Below, piece by piece: positions 1 to 7,795 of a stretch of 25,975 bases of DNA. Under the pieces are notes generated by a model. It had not been told where the DNA came from and did not search any database. It worked only from the letters and a program-made list of their open reading frames with translations. The number at the start of each line of letters is the position of its first letter. Within the stretch, counting starts at the first letter, position 1. Made by a program: the position numbers and the translations under genes. This DNA comes from an uncultured Prevotella sp. (GTDB taxonomy: Bacteria > Bacteroidota > Bacteroidia > Bacteroidales > Bacteroidaceae), in NCBI GenBank assembly GCA_937901345.1, contig CALCHM010000052.1, positions 1-25,975 of the forward strand, given 5' to 3'.

Positions 1-2
1 GG

Positions 3-485
3 ACCCTCATCCGTGAGGTGAAGCAAAATCCACGTATGCACATCCCCATCATTGGCAACGGCGACCTTGTCACAGGAACAGATGCCGTTCGCGCCTTCTC
101 TGAATTCGGTGTAGATGCCGCCATGGTGGGTCGCGCAACATTTGGACGTCCATGGATCTTCAAGGAAATGCACGATGCACTCCATCCCGACGCTCACGAT
201 GTTGACCATGTCATTGAAAGTGACTATCCCGTGATGTCGGCAGACTGGAAACTAGACGTGTTGAAAGAACAAGTGCTAACAAGCGTAGCACGCATTGACG
301 AGTATCGCGGCATACTGCACGTTCGACGCCACCTAGCAGCATCTCCGCTCTTCAAGGGCATACCGAATTTCCGACAAACAAGAATTGACATGCTCCGTGC
401 CGAAACAACAGAAGAGTTGTTCCGAATTATGGAACAAACCCGCCCCTTATTGGGACAGGCAGAGCAATGCCAAACCACCTTATAA
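3..485 (+). CDS. dusB: tRNA-dihydrouridine synthase, C-terminal part (5' end outside window)
   Basis: This is the 3' portion of a flavin-dependent tRNA-dihydrouridine synthase, which reduces uridines in tRNA D-loops using FMN and NADPH. The reading frame is open from the first bases, so the gene begins upstream of the window; the GTG at 18 is internal. What is visible is the end of the TIM barrel, with the FMN-phosphate binding segments IPIIGNGD and VGRATFGRPWIF, followed by the helical tRNA-binding C-terminal domain (EYRGILHVRRHLAASPLFKG). These align well with the DusB branch, hence the symbol, although the exact Dus subtype is inferred. It ends 25 nt before dapB on the same strand, so co-transcription is likely. 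Confidence 0.9.
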   Translation, partial: TLIREVKQNPRMHIPIIGNGDLVTGTDAVRAFSEFGVDAAMVGRATFGRPWIFKEMHDALHPDAHDVDHVIESDYPVMSADWKLDVLKEQVLTSVARIDEYRGILHVRRHLAASPLFKGIPNFRQTRIDMLRAETTEELFRIMEQTRPLLGQAEQCQTTL

Positions 486-510
486 CCCAATAAACCTCAT
501 AACCTTTCGT

Positions 511-1266
511 ATGAATATCGCACTCATTGGATACGGCAAGATGGGCCGTATGATTGAAGAAATAGCCCTTTCAAGAGGGCATAATATTGTTTGCAAAATA
601 GACGTAGATAACCAGTCTGATTTTGACTCCGACGCTTTCCGTAGCGCTGATGTTGCCATCGAATTTACGAATCCCACATCAGCCTTTGGCAACATCTGCC
701 GCGCTTTTGAGCAAGGTGTAAAAGTTGTCAGCGGTTCTACTGGATGGCGCGAGCAGCACGATGTTGAAGTACGCGAACTGTGCGAGAAGCAAGGCAAGAC
801 ACTCTTTTGGGCCTCCAACTTTAGTCTCGGTGTTGCCATTTTCTGTGCCGTAAACAAATACCTGGCAAAGATTATGAATCGCTTCCCCGAGTATTGCGTA
901 GAGATGGAAGAAACTCACCACATCCACAAACTCGATGCGCCCTCGGGCACTGCGGTAACCCTTGCTGAGCAAGTGATTTCCGCGCTCGACCGCAAGCAAG
1001 AATGGGTGCTCGGAGAAGTACACCATGCTGACGGAAGCGTGAGCGGCACCAAACAAGCGGCAGACCATGCCCTCCGCATCGATGCCATTCGTCGCGATGA
1101 AGTTCCTGGTATTCACACCATCACTTACGACTCTCCTGCCGATCAAATCACAATCACCCACGATGCCCACAACCGTCGCGGTTTTGCACTCGGGGCCGTT
1201 CTGGCAGCAGAATTCACAAAGGATCATACAGGTTTGCTCACCACTGACGACCTCTTTGACTTTTAA
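511..1266 (+). CDS. dapB: 4-hydroxy-tetrahydrodipicolinate reductase
   Basis: DapB reduces 4-hydroxy-tetrahydrodipicolinate to tetrahydrodipicolinate with NAD(P)H in the cytosolic lysine/diaminopimelate pathway. The 251-residue product starts with a Rossmann glycine motif (MNIALIGYGKMGRM). It contains the family signature around residues 134–148 (ETHHIHKLDAPSGTA), with the paired histidines 136/137 and Lys140 that act in hydride transfer and substrate binding. The frame is open back to 385, but the start at 511 was chosen because the Rossmann fold begins there and the upstream part overlaps the dus gene. Length is typical of the short Bacteroidetes form. A lepB gene follows after 14 nt, so dus–dapB–lepB look like one transcript. 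Confidence 0.95.
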   Translation: MNIALIGYGKMGRMIEEIALSRGHNIVCKIDVDNQSDFDSDAFRSADVAIEFTNPTSAFGNICRAFEQGVKVVSGSTGWREQHDVEVRELCEKQGKTLFWASNFSLGVAIFCAVNKYLAKIMNRFPEYCVEMEETHHIHKLDAPSGTAVTLAEQVISALDRKQEWVLGEVHHADGSVSGTKQAADHALRIDAIRRDEVPGIHTITYDSPADQITITHDAHNRRGFALGAVLAAEFTKDHTGLLTTDDLFDF

Positions 1267-1280
1267 CCACCACAGACAAC

Positions 1281-2747
1281 ATGAAAGATCAGCAACAAAC
1301 TCCCAAAACAGTTTTCCTTAAGGCCACCAAAGTAGATTGCATTAAGGGGTGCCTCTTCCTTTTGCTCTACTTCATCTTTCTCTATTGGGTAGGTTCCTGG
1401 TGGGGATTGCTCGCCGCGCCTCTTATCTTCGACGTTTACTTTACGAAGCGCATCAAGTGGGGATGGTGGAAGGAACTAGAAAATCCCCTCTATCGCTTCG
1501 TGATGAGTTGGGTGGATGCGCTCGTATTTGCGGGCATTGCTATCTATTTTTTGCACAACTTCTTCTTCCAGAATTTCGTAATCCCCACATCTTCATTGGA
1601 AAAGACGATGCTCGTGGGCGACTATCTCTGTGTGAGCAAACTGAGTTACGGTCCTGCCGTTCCACGCACACCTCTCACCATGCCACTTACGCAAAACACG
1701 ATGCCCGCATTTTTAGGAGGAGGCAAGAGTTACTTAGACAGTCCGCAGTGGGAGTATCGCCGCTTGAAGGGATTAGGACAGGTGCAACTTAACGACATTG
1801 TCGTATTCAACTTCCCCGCAGGCGACACCGTTTGCGTCAAAGCCACGAATCCTGACTACCGCACGATGTGCTATCAAATCGGTCAGCAAATTCTCTTGGA
1901 AAGTAATGCCGACATCACACCAACAGAAAGCATGACTTATGAGCATCAGCAAGTCATTTATGGACGCCAGTATGCACTCGGTCGCCAATACATTTTGAGC
2001 AATCCTCAAATCTTTGGCGATATCGTTGTACGCCCCACTGATCGTAAGGATAACTATGTGAAGCGTTGCGTGGGGCTGCCCGGACAAGTGCTTCGCATTG
2101 TTGACGGAGTCATCCACCTTGACGGCAAAGCACAACCTCAACCCGAACATGCTCAATTTAATTACGACGTCACCTTCCTGAAGAATGTAGATGAAGAGAC
2201 GTTGAAGACCCTCGGTATTAGTTTCGAAGACATACAATCTTATAGCAGCGGTAACGGTCTGCCGCTCACACAAGGCACCAAGTCTGAACTCGAACGCCTT
2301 GGGTTTATACAAAAGAATGCTCCCCTCACAGCATCGGCAAGCGATGGACTTTATCCCATTAACATGTCTAAGGACTGGACCGCTGCCAATTACGGAGGTC
2401 CCAACGGCATTTGGATTCCCAAGAAGGGAGAAAAGCGCACGTTGACCCCCGAAGAGTTGCCCATCTATGCTCCCTGCATCACCCAATTTGAGGGCAACAC
2501 GCTTGAGGTGAAGAACAACCAAATCTACATCAACGGAGAAGTCACTACAGCATACACCTTCCAGCAAGATTATTACTGGATGATGGGTGACAATCGCGAT
2601 TGCTCTGCCGACTCTCGTTTCTGGGGATTCGTTCCTGAAGATCACATTGTGGGCTCTCCCCTCTTCATTTGGTTGTCGCTCGACCCCGACCGCAGCATCT
2701 TAGACGGAGGTATTCGCTGGAAGCGTCTCTTCAAAACGGAATTCTAA
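1281..2747 (+). CDS. lepB: signal peptidase I (long Bacteroidetes form)
   Basis: Membrane-bound S26 serine protease that removes signal peptides from exported proteins. The 488-residue product has hydrophobic segments at about 22–50 and 73–95, then the catalytic Ser box IPTSSLEKTM (Ser105), the GD-containing box that follows it, the catalytic Lys box DNYVKRCVGLPG (Lys261) and the C-terminal box GDNRDCSADSR (436–446). About 150 residues lie between the Ser and Lys boxes and about 170 between the Lys and C-terminal boxes, far more than in enterobacterial LepB. I recall this enlargement as usual in Bacteroidales, where LepB is near 480–500 residues. It sits 14 nt after dapB and is followed by a degenerate paralogue. 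Confidence 0.93.
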   Translation: MKDQQQTPKTVFLKATKVDCIKGCLFLLLYFIFLYWVGSWWGLLAAPLIFDVYFTKRIKWGWWKELENPLYRFVMSWVDALVFAGIAIYFLHNFFFQNFVIPTSSLEKTMLVGDYLCVSKLSYGPAVPRTPLTMPLTQNTMPAFLGGGKSYLDSPQWEYRRLKGLGQVQLNDIVVFNFPAGDTVCVKATNPDYRTMCYQIGQQILLESNADITPTESMTYEHQQVIYGRQYALGRQYILSNPQIFGDIVVRPTDRKDNYVKRCVGLPGQVLRIVDGVIHLDGKAQPQPEHAQFNYDVTFLKNVDEETLKTLGISFEDIQSYSSGNGLPLTQGTKSELERLGFIQKNAPLTASASDGLYPINMSKDWTAANYGGPNGIWIPKKGEKRTLTPEELPIYAPCITQFEGNTLEVKNNQIYINGEVTTAYTFQQDYYWMMGDNRDCSADSRFWGFVPEDHIVGSPLFIWLSLDPDRSILDGGIRWKRLFKTEF

Positions 2748-2748
2748 C

Positions 2749-2792
2749 AGTATTCGAATAGCATTTGAATAGTGTTCAAATAGTGTTCGAAA
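2749..2792 (+). repeat. four tandem 11-bp units after lepB
   Basis: Directly after the lepB stop there are four head-to-tail 11-bp units: AGTATTCGAAT, AGCATTTGAAT, AGTGTTCAAAT and AGTGTTCGAAA. The consensus is AGtgTTcgAAt, and two units contain the palindrome TTCGAA. An 11-bp period places each unit on roughly the same helix face. No function was recognised; it may be a slippage-born repeat or a protein-binding cluster in front of the lepB-like gene. Confidence 0.8.
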
Positions 2793-2894
2793 GCGCATAA
2801 ACACAACTGAGAACGGGCGCTCGTGGACAATCCGCCCCTTTTCACTGCGCTTGTCTAAAGCGCGCAAAACTTCTCGTACCTAAAAACTGCCCCT

Positions 2895-3530
2895 ATGAAA
2901 CTACGCAAGTTCCGCCTGTACATACTTCCACTACTCCTTGCCGCATTGGTGCTTGTTGTAGTGCGTTATTTCTTCCTCACGCAGTATGTGGCGGAAGGCA
3001 GCATCGTAGAATGGGGCGTGCATTCGGGCGACCGCATTCTCGTCAATCGTTTGGCATTCATTGGAGATTCACGCCCACAACTCGGCGACCGCATTGCATT
3101 CCGCCATCAGCAGCGCCCCGAGTCTCCCGTGTGCTTAGCAACGTGCACTGCCCTTCCTGGCGATACGGTATGGATGGACACCGAGAAGCAAGAAGTGGTT
3201 TCGCGACGCCGTTCGCACTCCGACAAACCTCTAGTGGTGCCTGCTGCAGGACTCGAAATTGAGGTTACTCCCCACAACGCACGCCAACTCTTTCACCTAC
3301 TGCGGAAGGAAGGTGCCTTCGTAACCTTGCGCGACAACAAGGAGATTTTGATTGACGGAAGAGGGGTAAAAACTGTAGCATTCCTCAACGATTATTATTG
3401 GATGGAGACGCAACACGTGCCTTACGGACTCGTGCCATTCCGCGCCATTATCGGCAAACCATTTTGCGTGAGCTATGGGGTGAAAGACGGAACAATTCGT
3501 TGCGACAGATGGTTTCTACTGCTCAACTGA
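2895..3530 (+). CDS. degenerate signal peptidase I-like (S26 fold) protein, probably inactive
   Basis: A 211-residue protein with one N-terminal membrane segment (about 8–27) and recognisable S26 architecture. An ungapped alignment with the upstream LepB matches EGSIVEWGVHSGDRILVNRL to its Ser box, LGDRIAF to its NDIVVF strand, CLATCTALPGD to its Lys box and NDYYWM to QDYYWM before its last box. The catalytic Ser position is Ile37 (a serine lies one residue earlier), the catalytic Lys position is Ala82, and the GDNRxxSxDSR box is absent, replaced by a short ETQHVPYGLVPF segment. I infer loss of peptidase activity with retained fold, perhaps a partner or regulator of the neighbouring LepB. The 147-nt gap upstream holds 11-bp repeats and small GC-rich hairpins (for example 2814–2838, followed by TTTT). 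Confidence 0.8.
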   Translation: MKLRKFRLYILPLLLAALVLVVVRYFFLTQYVAEGSIVEWGVHSGDRILVNRLAFIGDSRPQLGDRIAFRHQQRPESPVCLATCTALPGDTVWMDTEKQEVVSRRRSHSDKPLVVPAAGLEIEVTPHNARQLFHLLRKEGAFVTLRDNKEILIDGRGVKTVAFLNDYYWMETQHVPYGLVPFRAIIGKPFCVSYGVKDGTIRCDRWFLLLN

Positions 3531-3601
3531 GTATGCAGCAAATGTGAGAGCAATTATCGATTCTGACACCCAACTCCTAATTTCCAACTCCTAACTTTCT
3601 C

Positions 3602-4255
3602 ATGCCTTCCATCCCTCTTCTATCCTCAGCATATCTTGCGCCAGTGCGCTACTTTGCCCACCTTTATACGGCACCGCATGCCGTTATCGAGAGGTGCGAC
3701 AATTATGTGAAGCAAACCTACCGCAACCGCTGCCTCATTGCCGGTCCTAACGGCATTCAGGCGCTCACCGTTCCTATCGAGAAGCCCGCTTTTGGAAAAG
3801 CAGCGATGCGCGACATTCGCATTTCTGACCATGGCAACTGGCGCCACCTACATTGGAATGCCTTGCAAAGCAGTTATGAACGCAGTCCGTTTTTTGAATA
3901 TTATGCCGATGACCTGCGTCCATTCTACGAGCGCCGCATCGAATTCTTACTTGATTTCAATGAGGGGTTGCAACAAACAATACTCCAACTTCTAGACCTT
4001 GCGCCCAGCATCCGCTACACTGACACCTATTGCGATGCGCCTTCCAGCGATATGCTAGACTTGAGAGAAGTGATTTCGCCCAAACGTCCTTGGCAAGAAG
4101 ATGCCACGTTCACACCATGCGCCTACTATCAGGTGTTCGCTCACAAACACGGTTTCCTTCCCGACCTAAGCATTGCAGACCTGCTCTTTAACATGGGACC
4201 AGAAGCACGACTCGTGTTGAAACAATCGCTCACGTGCAACACAGCACTCCAATAA
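3602..4255 (+). CDS. WbqC-family protein
   Basis: 217-residue cytosolic protein of the WbqC-like family (PF08889), named after an O-antigen cluster gene; its biochemical role is not established. The N-terminal LLSSAYLAPVRYFAHLY, the internal YRNRCLIAGPNGIQALTVPI segment, and ISDHGNWRHLHWNALQSSYERSPFFEYYADDL are characteristic of the family. It is full length and starts at the ATG at 3602; two copies of a 14–15 bp CCAACTCCTAA-type direct repeat (3570–3598) lie just upstream. It closes the dapB–lepB–lepB-like cluster, an order I recall from other Bacteroidales, and is followed by a strong terminator. Confidence 0.88.
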   Translation: MPSIPLLSSAYLAPVRYFAHLYTAPHAVIERCDNYVKQTYRNRCLIAGPNGIQALTVPIEKPAFGKAAMRDIRISDHGNWRHLHWNALQSSYERSPFFEYYADDLRPFYERRIEFLLDFNEGLQQTILQLLDLAPSIRYTDTYCDAPSSDMLDLREVISPKRPWQEDATFTPCAYYQVFAHKHGFLPDLSIADLLFNMGPEARLVLKQSLTCNTALQ

Positions 4256-4261
4256 CCTATC

Positions 4262-4303
4262 AAAAAGGTTACGCCTCATCCAGGGGCGTAACCTTTTTAT
4301 TTT
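4262..4303 (+). terminator. intrinsic terminator after the dapB–WbqC cluster
   Basis: A perfect 14-bp stem (arms 4262–4275 and 4285–4298, core GGTTACGCC/GGCGTAACC) with a 9-nt loop. The A-tract on the 5' side and T-tract on the 3' side suit termination from either direction. It lies 6 nt past the WbqC stop codon. Confidence 0.92.
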
Positions 4304-4392
4304 TGTCCGCAGTAACTCACTTTATAGCGCAAACAGAGACGTGAAGCAGTCCGCCCGATGTAGGAGCATAATCATTAGAATTTAAGGGTTTA

Positions 4393-4408
4393 TAAATAAA
4401 TTTATTTA
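4393..4408. repeat. 16-bp perfect AT palindrome
   Basis: TAAATAAATTTATTTA is its own reverse complement. It lies 33 bp before array 1 and resembles the palindrome that overlaps the malQ promoter (4878–4892). It could be an operator, a cruciform-prone site or simple AT-rich sequence. Confidence 0.7.
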
Positions 4409-4440
4409 AACAACAATCGTTTTCATGAACATCAGAACCT

Positions 4441-4712
4441 CGGACAAGTGAAAAATGACCATTTTGACGGTTTCAGACCCCTCGGAAGCGTGAAAATGAC
4501 CGTTTTGACGGTTTCAGACCCCTCGGAAACGTGAAAATGACCATTTTTGCGGTTTCAGACCCCTCGGAAGCGTGAAAATGACCGTTTTGGCAGTTTCAGA
4601 CCCCTCGGAAGCGTGAAAATGACCATTTTGGCAGTTTCAGACCCCTCGGAAGCGAGAAAATGACCATTTTGGCGATTTCGGACCCCTCGGAAGCGAGAAA
4701 ATGACCATTTTC
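4441..4712 (+). repeat. array 1: six and a half 41-bp tandem units
   Basis: Units start at 4441 (42 bp), 4483, 4524, 4565, 4606 and 4647 (41 bp each), with a partial seventh at 4688. Each unit reads CGGAAGCGTG, then AAAATGACCRTTTT, a short variable part, TTTCAGACCCCT. The core AAAATGACCATTTT is a dyad (AAAATG/CATTTT around AC). Units differ by a few substitutions, and A and G alternate at one core position in units 1 to 5. There are no unique spacers, so this is not CRISPR. The unit is related to that of array 2 (25163–25512): both have GAAAATG plus a T-rich dyad half, and CCTCGGAA about 20 bp later. Confidence 0.95.
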
Positions 4713-4890
4713 ACCTCACGCAACATCTCCGCTGCAGTGTTTTCCGCCTTTTGCAGTTCAGCCACAAGTCCGTCCACTTTGGTCTCATCCCGCATCGGGA
4801 GAACATTTTTCCCAATGGAAAGGTCAACCCTCTCGCAATTCCTTTTTTCGTACTCCGCAGCGAAAATCGCAGACAGTAATAAATAATTTA
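4713..4890 (-). pseudogene. possible gene remnant on the minus strand next to array 1
   Basis: The minus strand is open from 4948 to 4637. Between about 4890 and 4710 it encodes a charged, helical-looking stretch including LLLSAIFAAEYEKRN, then RDETKVDGLVAELQKAENTA, before running into the 41-bp repeats, whose period breaks any longer frame. Its upstream end overlaps the malQ promoter and no convincing start is visible. From memory the stretch resembles the C-terminal part of Bacteroidales DUF6261-type proteins, but I could not test this. It may equally be chance coding potential. Confidence 0.3.
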
Positions 4891-4892
4891 TT
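4878..4892. promoter_or_regulatory. AT-rich palindrome overlapping the malQ -33 element
   Basis: AATAAAT-A-ATTTATT is a perfect 7-bp inverted repeat around one base. Its right arm touches the TTTG -33 element of the malQ promoter, which is where an operator would act. It resembles the palindrome at 4393–4408. A regulatory role is inferred from position only. Confidence 0.4.
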
Positions 4893-4922
4893 TGCCTCGG
4901 TCGGTAATAAATATTAACTTTG
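4891..4922 (+). promoter_or_regulatory. Bacteroidetes-type promoter of malQ
   Basis: TTTG at 4891–4894 and TAACTTTG at 4915–4922 match the -33 TTTG and -7 TAnnTTTG consensus of the Bacteroidetes housekeeping sigma factor, with a 20-nt spacer. Transcription would start near 4929, leaving a ~77-nt leader before the malQ ATG at 5006. This argues against in-frame upstream starts that would lie inside the promoter. Confidence 0.75.
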
Positions 4923-5005
4923 CCGTTGTGGATAAAGGGCGTTGGCATCCGCTTCGAATCGCCTTGAAATCCATACTTTCACACTATTCATTCAGCATTA
5001 CAGAT

Positions 5006-7669
5006 ATGAAGATTTCTTTCAAAATAACGTATCGCACAGAGGTTGGCGAACAACTCGGAGTCATGCTTGAAGGAACAACTAGTCCCCTTCTGCTTTCAAC
5101 TGACGACGGAGAACATTGGAGCGGCACACACGAAGTTCAACAACAAAGCGCCACGATGGTGACGTATCGCTATGTCGTTTGTCGAGGCGTGCAAACTGTT
5201 CGCACCGAATTGGGACGTCTTCCCCACAGTTTCCGCCTTGCCAAGCAAGTTGGTGCGCATTACGTGGTGAGCGACACTTGGCGCGACCTCCCCTATGCAT
5301 CTTACCTCTTCAGTTCGGCATTTTCTGCCCAAGAAACCACCCCCGCAAAACCCATTGAAGCAGGCAAATCATCGGGCATCGTAATCCGCGCCTACTGCCC
5401 TTGCCTCAGCAAGAAGGGACAAGTGCTCACCATGGTGGGCGAGGGAAAGACACTCGGCAATTGGGTGCCCCAAAAGGCGCTGCAGTTGACAGAAGTGCAA
5501 CCTAACGTATGGCATGGCATTCTCGACACAACAGAACTTGCCGATGCTGGCGCCTACAAATTCGTTGCTCTAAAGCGCGATTCGCTAGAAGTGGTAGAAT
5601 GGGAAGGTGGTGAAAATCGCCGTCTCTACTTGCCCCACATCGAAGGTGCCGCCTTTCATCACACGAAGGAAATGGAAGTTTACTTCCCCTCCACAGGCAT
5701 CCGTGTGGCGGGAACGGCTATACCCGTATTCTCGCTCCGTAGTGAGGGCAGTCAGGGCGTTGGTGACTTTGGAGACTTGAGAAAGATGGTGGATTGGTGC
5801 TTGCTGACGAAACAGCGCGTGCTGCAGATTCTGCCCATCAACGACACTACGGCAACGCATTCACCCCTTGACTCCTATCCCTACAATAGCATTTCGATCT
5901 ATGCCTTCCATCCAATGTATATTGACTTGCGTCAGTTAGACGGACTCGAAGACAAAGACGCTGAAGCAACCTATCTGCAGCGCTTTAACGCGCTCAATGC
6001 GCTGGCAGAGGTTGACTACGTGGAAGTCAACAATTGGAAGCGCCGCTATTTGCGTGAGTATTTCGACACCAAGGGGAAAGCGCTCATGGCAGGCAAAGAG
6101 TACACCGACTTCATGCGCAGCAACGCTCACTGGTTAGTGTCCTATGCCGCATTCTCCTATCTGCGCGACCAATACAACACGTCCGACTTCCGCACATGGC
6201 CCAATTATGCTGTGTACGACAAGGAAGAAATAGAACGCCTTGCGAAGAACAATCCCGACATCGCCTTCTATTGCTTCTTGCAATACCTCCTTCACGTGCA
6301 ACTCTCCGCAGTGAGTCGCTACGCTCAAGAGCAGGGAGTTATCTTCAAGGGCGACATCCCCATCGGCATCAACCGCTGTAGCGTAGAAGCGTGGGTTGAA
6401 CCCCACTATTTCAACATGAATGGTCAGGCTGGTGCTCCCCCAGACGCCTTTTCGGCAGATGGTCAAAACTGGGGTTTCCCCACTTACGACTGGGATGTCA
6501 TGGCGGCTGATGGTTATGCTTGGTGGCAACGTCGTTTTGGAAAGATGGCGGAATACTTCACCGCTTATCGCATTGACCACATACTCGGTTTCTTCCGCAT
6601 TTGGGAGATTCCCACACACTCCGTTCAAGGCATGCTCGGACAATTCGTTCCCGCCCTCCCCATGTCGGTTGCTGAAATTGAAGGATACGGTTTGCCCTTC
6701 CAGGCGGACCGCATGACGCAACCCTTCATTAACGATGCGCTCATTGATCAAACTTTTGGCGACCATGCGGCATACGTTCGCGAACATTTCTTGGAAGCCA
6801 AGGGGGATGACGTGTGGCAATTACACGAATGGTGTGACACGCAACGCAAGATTCAAGCACTAGTCCCCACAGATGGTTATGCTTTAGAGGCATGGAGCGA
6901 CATGCAACGCGGACTTTATGCACTTACCAACAACGTGCTGTTTGTGCCCGACCGCAAGTGTGCTGAAAAGTTCCATCCCCGCATTTTAGGTCACATGGCT
7001 CCAGTCTATGCACAACTCAACTGGCAAGAACGCGAAGCCTTCAAGCGCCTGCATGACGACTACTTCTATCGCCGCCACAACGCCTTCTGGTATGGCGAAG
7101 CGATGAAGAAACTTCCCGCATTGCTTGCCGCCGCTCCGATGTTGGCGTGCGGTGAAGATTTAGGCATGGTGCCCGATTGTGTGCCCTGGGTGATGAACCA
7201 ACTTCAGATTATGAGTCTTGAAATCCAGCGCATGCCCAAAAATCCTGCTCATGAGTTTGGACACGTCTGGGAATACCCTTACCGCGCGGTGAGCACCATT
7301 TCTACTCATGACATGTCAACACTCCGCGGATGGTGGGAGGAAGACGCCAACCAAACGCGTCGCTTCTTCCATACAGAACTCGGACATGGCGAGGATTGTC
7401 CCACGATAGCAACAGCTACACTTTGTTCGGAAGTGGTGCAACGCCATCTTGAAGCGCCCTCACTCTTAACCGTGTTGGCATGGCAAGATTGGCTCTCTAT
7501 TGACGAAAATCTGCGCTATCCCAATCCGCACGCGGAACGCATCAATATCCCCGCAAATCCCCATCATTACTGGTGTTACCGCATGCACATCACGCTGGAG
7601 GATCTCATGGGGCAAACTGCATTTAACGAACGTTTAGCCAACCTCATCACCGCAGCTGGACGCGCATAA
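5006..7669 (+). CDS. malQ: 4-alpha-glucanotransferase, DPE2-type with two CBM20 domains
   Basis: Cytosolic GH77 enzyme that transfers glucan units between maltodextrins. The 887-residue product has two N-terminal starch-binding CBM20-like domains (about 3–95 and 118–225; the second with VGEGKTLGNWVPQKALQL), then the GH77 barrel. Its opening strands are DFGDLRKMVDWC and ATHSPLDSYPYNSISIYAFH. Catalytic residues are the nucleophile Asp524 (YRIDHILG), acid/base Glu717 (CGEDLGMVPD) and Asp769 (STHDMSTLRGWW). Asp524 and Glu717 are 193 residues apart, against about 47 in classical bacterial amylomaltase, showing the large insertion known from plant DPE2 and Bacteroidetes MalQ. The start was chosen where the CBM20 begins, downstream of the promoter. 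No other maltodextrin gene is adjacent, so it is probably monocistronic. Confidence 0.94.
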   Translation: MKISFKITYRTEVGEQLGVMLEGTTSPLLLSTDDGEHWSGTHEVQQQSATMVTYRYVVCRGVQTVRTELGRLPHSFRLAKQVGAHYVVSDTWRDLPYASYLFSSAFSAQETTPAKPIEAGKSSGIVIRAYCPCLSKKGQVLTMVGEGKTLGNWVPQKALQLTEVQPNVWHGILDTTELADAGAYKFVALKRDSLEVVEWEGGENRRLYLPHIEGAAFHHTKEMEVYFPSTGIRVAGTAIPVFSLRSEGSQGVGDFGDLRKMVDWCLLTKQRVLQILPINDTTATHSPLDSYPYNSISIYAFHPMYIDLRQLDGLEDKDAEATYLQRFNALNALAEVDYVEVNNWKRRYLREYFDTKGKALMAGKEYTDFMRSNAHWLVSYAAFSYLRDQYNTSDFRTWPNYAVYDKEEIERLAKNNPDIAFYCFLQYLLHVQLSAVSRYAQEQGVIFKGDIPIGINRCSVEAWVEPHYFNMNGQAGAPPDAFSADGQNWGFPTYDWDVMAADGYAWWQRRFGKMAEYFTAYRIDHILGFFRIWEIPTHSVQGMLGQFVPALPMSVAEIEGYGLPFQADRMTQPFINDALIDQTFGDHAAYVREHFLEAKGDDVWQLHEWCDTQRKIQALVPTDGYALEAWSDMQRGLYALTNNVLFVPDRKCAEKFHPRILGHMAPVYAQLNWQEREAFKRLHDDYFYRRHNAFWYGEAMKKLPALLAAAPMLACGEDLGMVPDCVPWVMNQLQIMSLEIQRMPKNPAHEFGHVWEYPYRAVSTISTHDMSTLRGWWEEDANQTRRFFHTELGHGEDCPTIATATLCSEVVQRHLEAPSLLTVLAWQDWLSIDENLRYPNPHAERINIPANPHHYWCYRMHITLEDLMGQTAFNERLANLITAAGRA

Positions 7670-7795
7670 AGCAAGTCTTTAAGATCCAACAAAACCGTTA
7701 ACGCCTAGGACTGTGGGGTTACCTTCACGTCTGCAACCCTTAAAGACCTTAGAGACTTTAGAAACTTTAAAGAAAAACTTCAACAGCATAAGGAT

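Larger units (their letters stand above)
4256..5005. other. 750-bp non-coding region with repeat array 1 and malQ promoter
   Basis: No convincing intact gene lies between the WbqC gene and malQ. Contents in order: a terminator, an AT-rich 16-bp palindrome (4393–4408), a 41-bp tandem array (4441–4712), a segment (about 4713–4890) whose minus strand reads as protein-like sequence and may be a gene remnant, a second AT-rich palindrome (4878–4892), and a Bacteroidetes-type promoter (4891–4922) for malQ. Confidence 0.8.

Noticed and set aside
679..1227. 182-codon minus-strand open frame inside dapB
   Set aside because: Antisense shadow of dapB; no motif, no promoter, no neighbour logic.
1773..2645. 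290-codon minus-strand open frame inside lepB
   Set aside because: It lies wholly antisense to lepB, whose frame has all signal-peptidase motifs. The antisense translation has no recognisable domain.
2847..2863. Hairpin GCGCTT/AAGCGC as a terminator before the lepB-like gene
   Set aside because: Only six pairs and no T run on either strand.
6134..6820. 228-codon minus-strand open frame inside malQ
   Set aside because: Antisense to the GH77 barrel with intact catalytic motifs on the plus strand.
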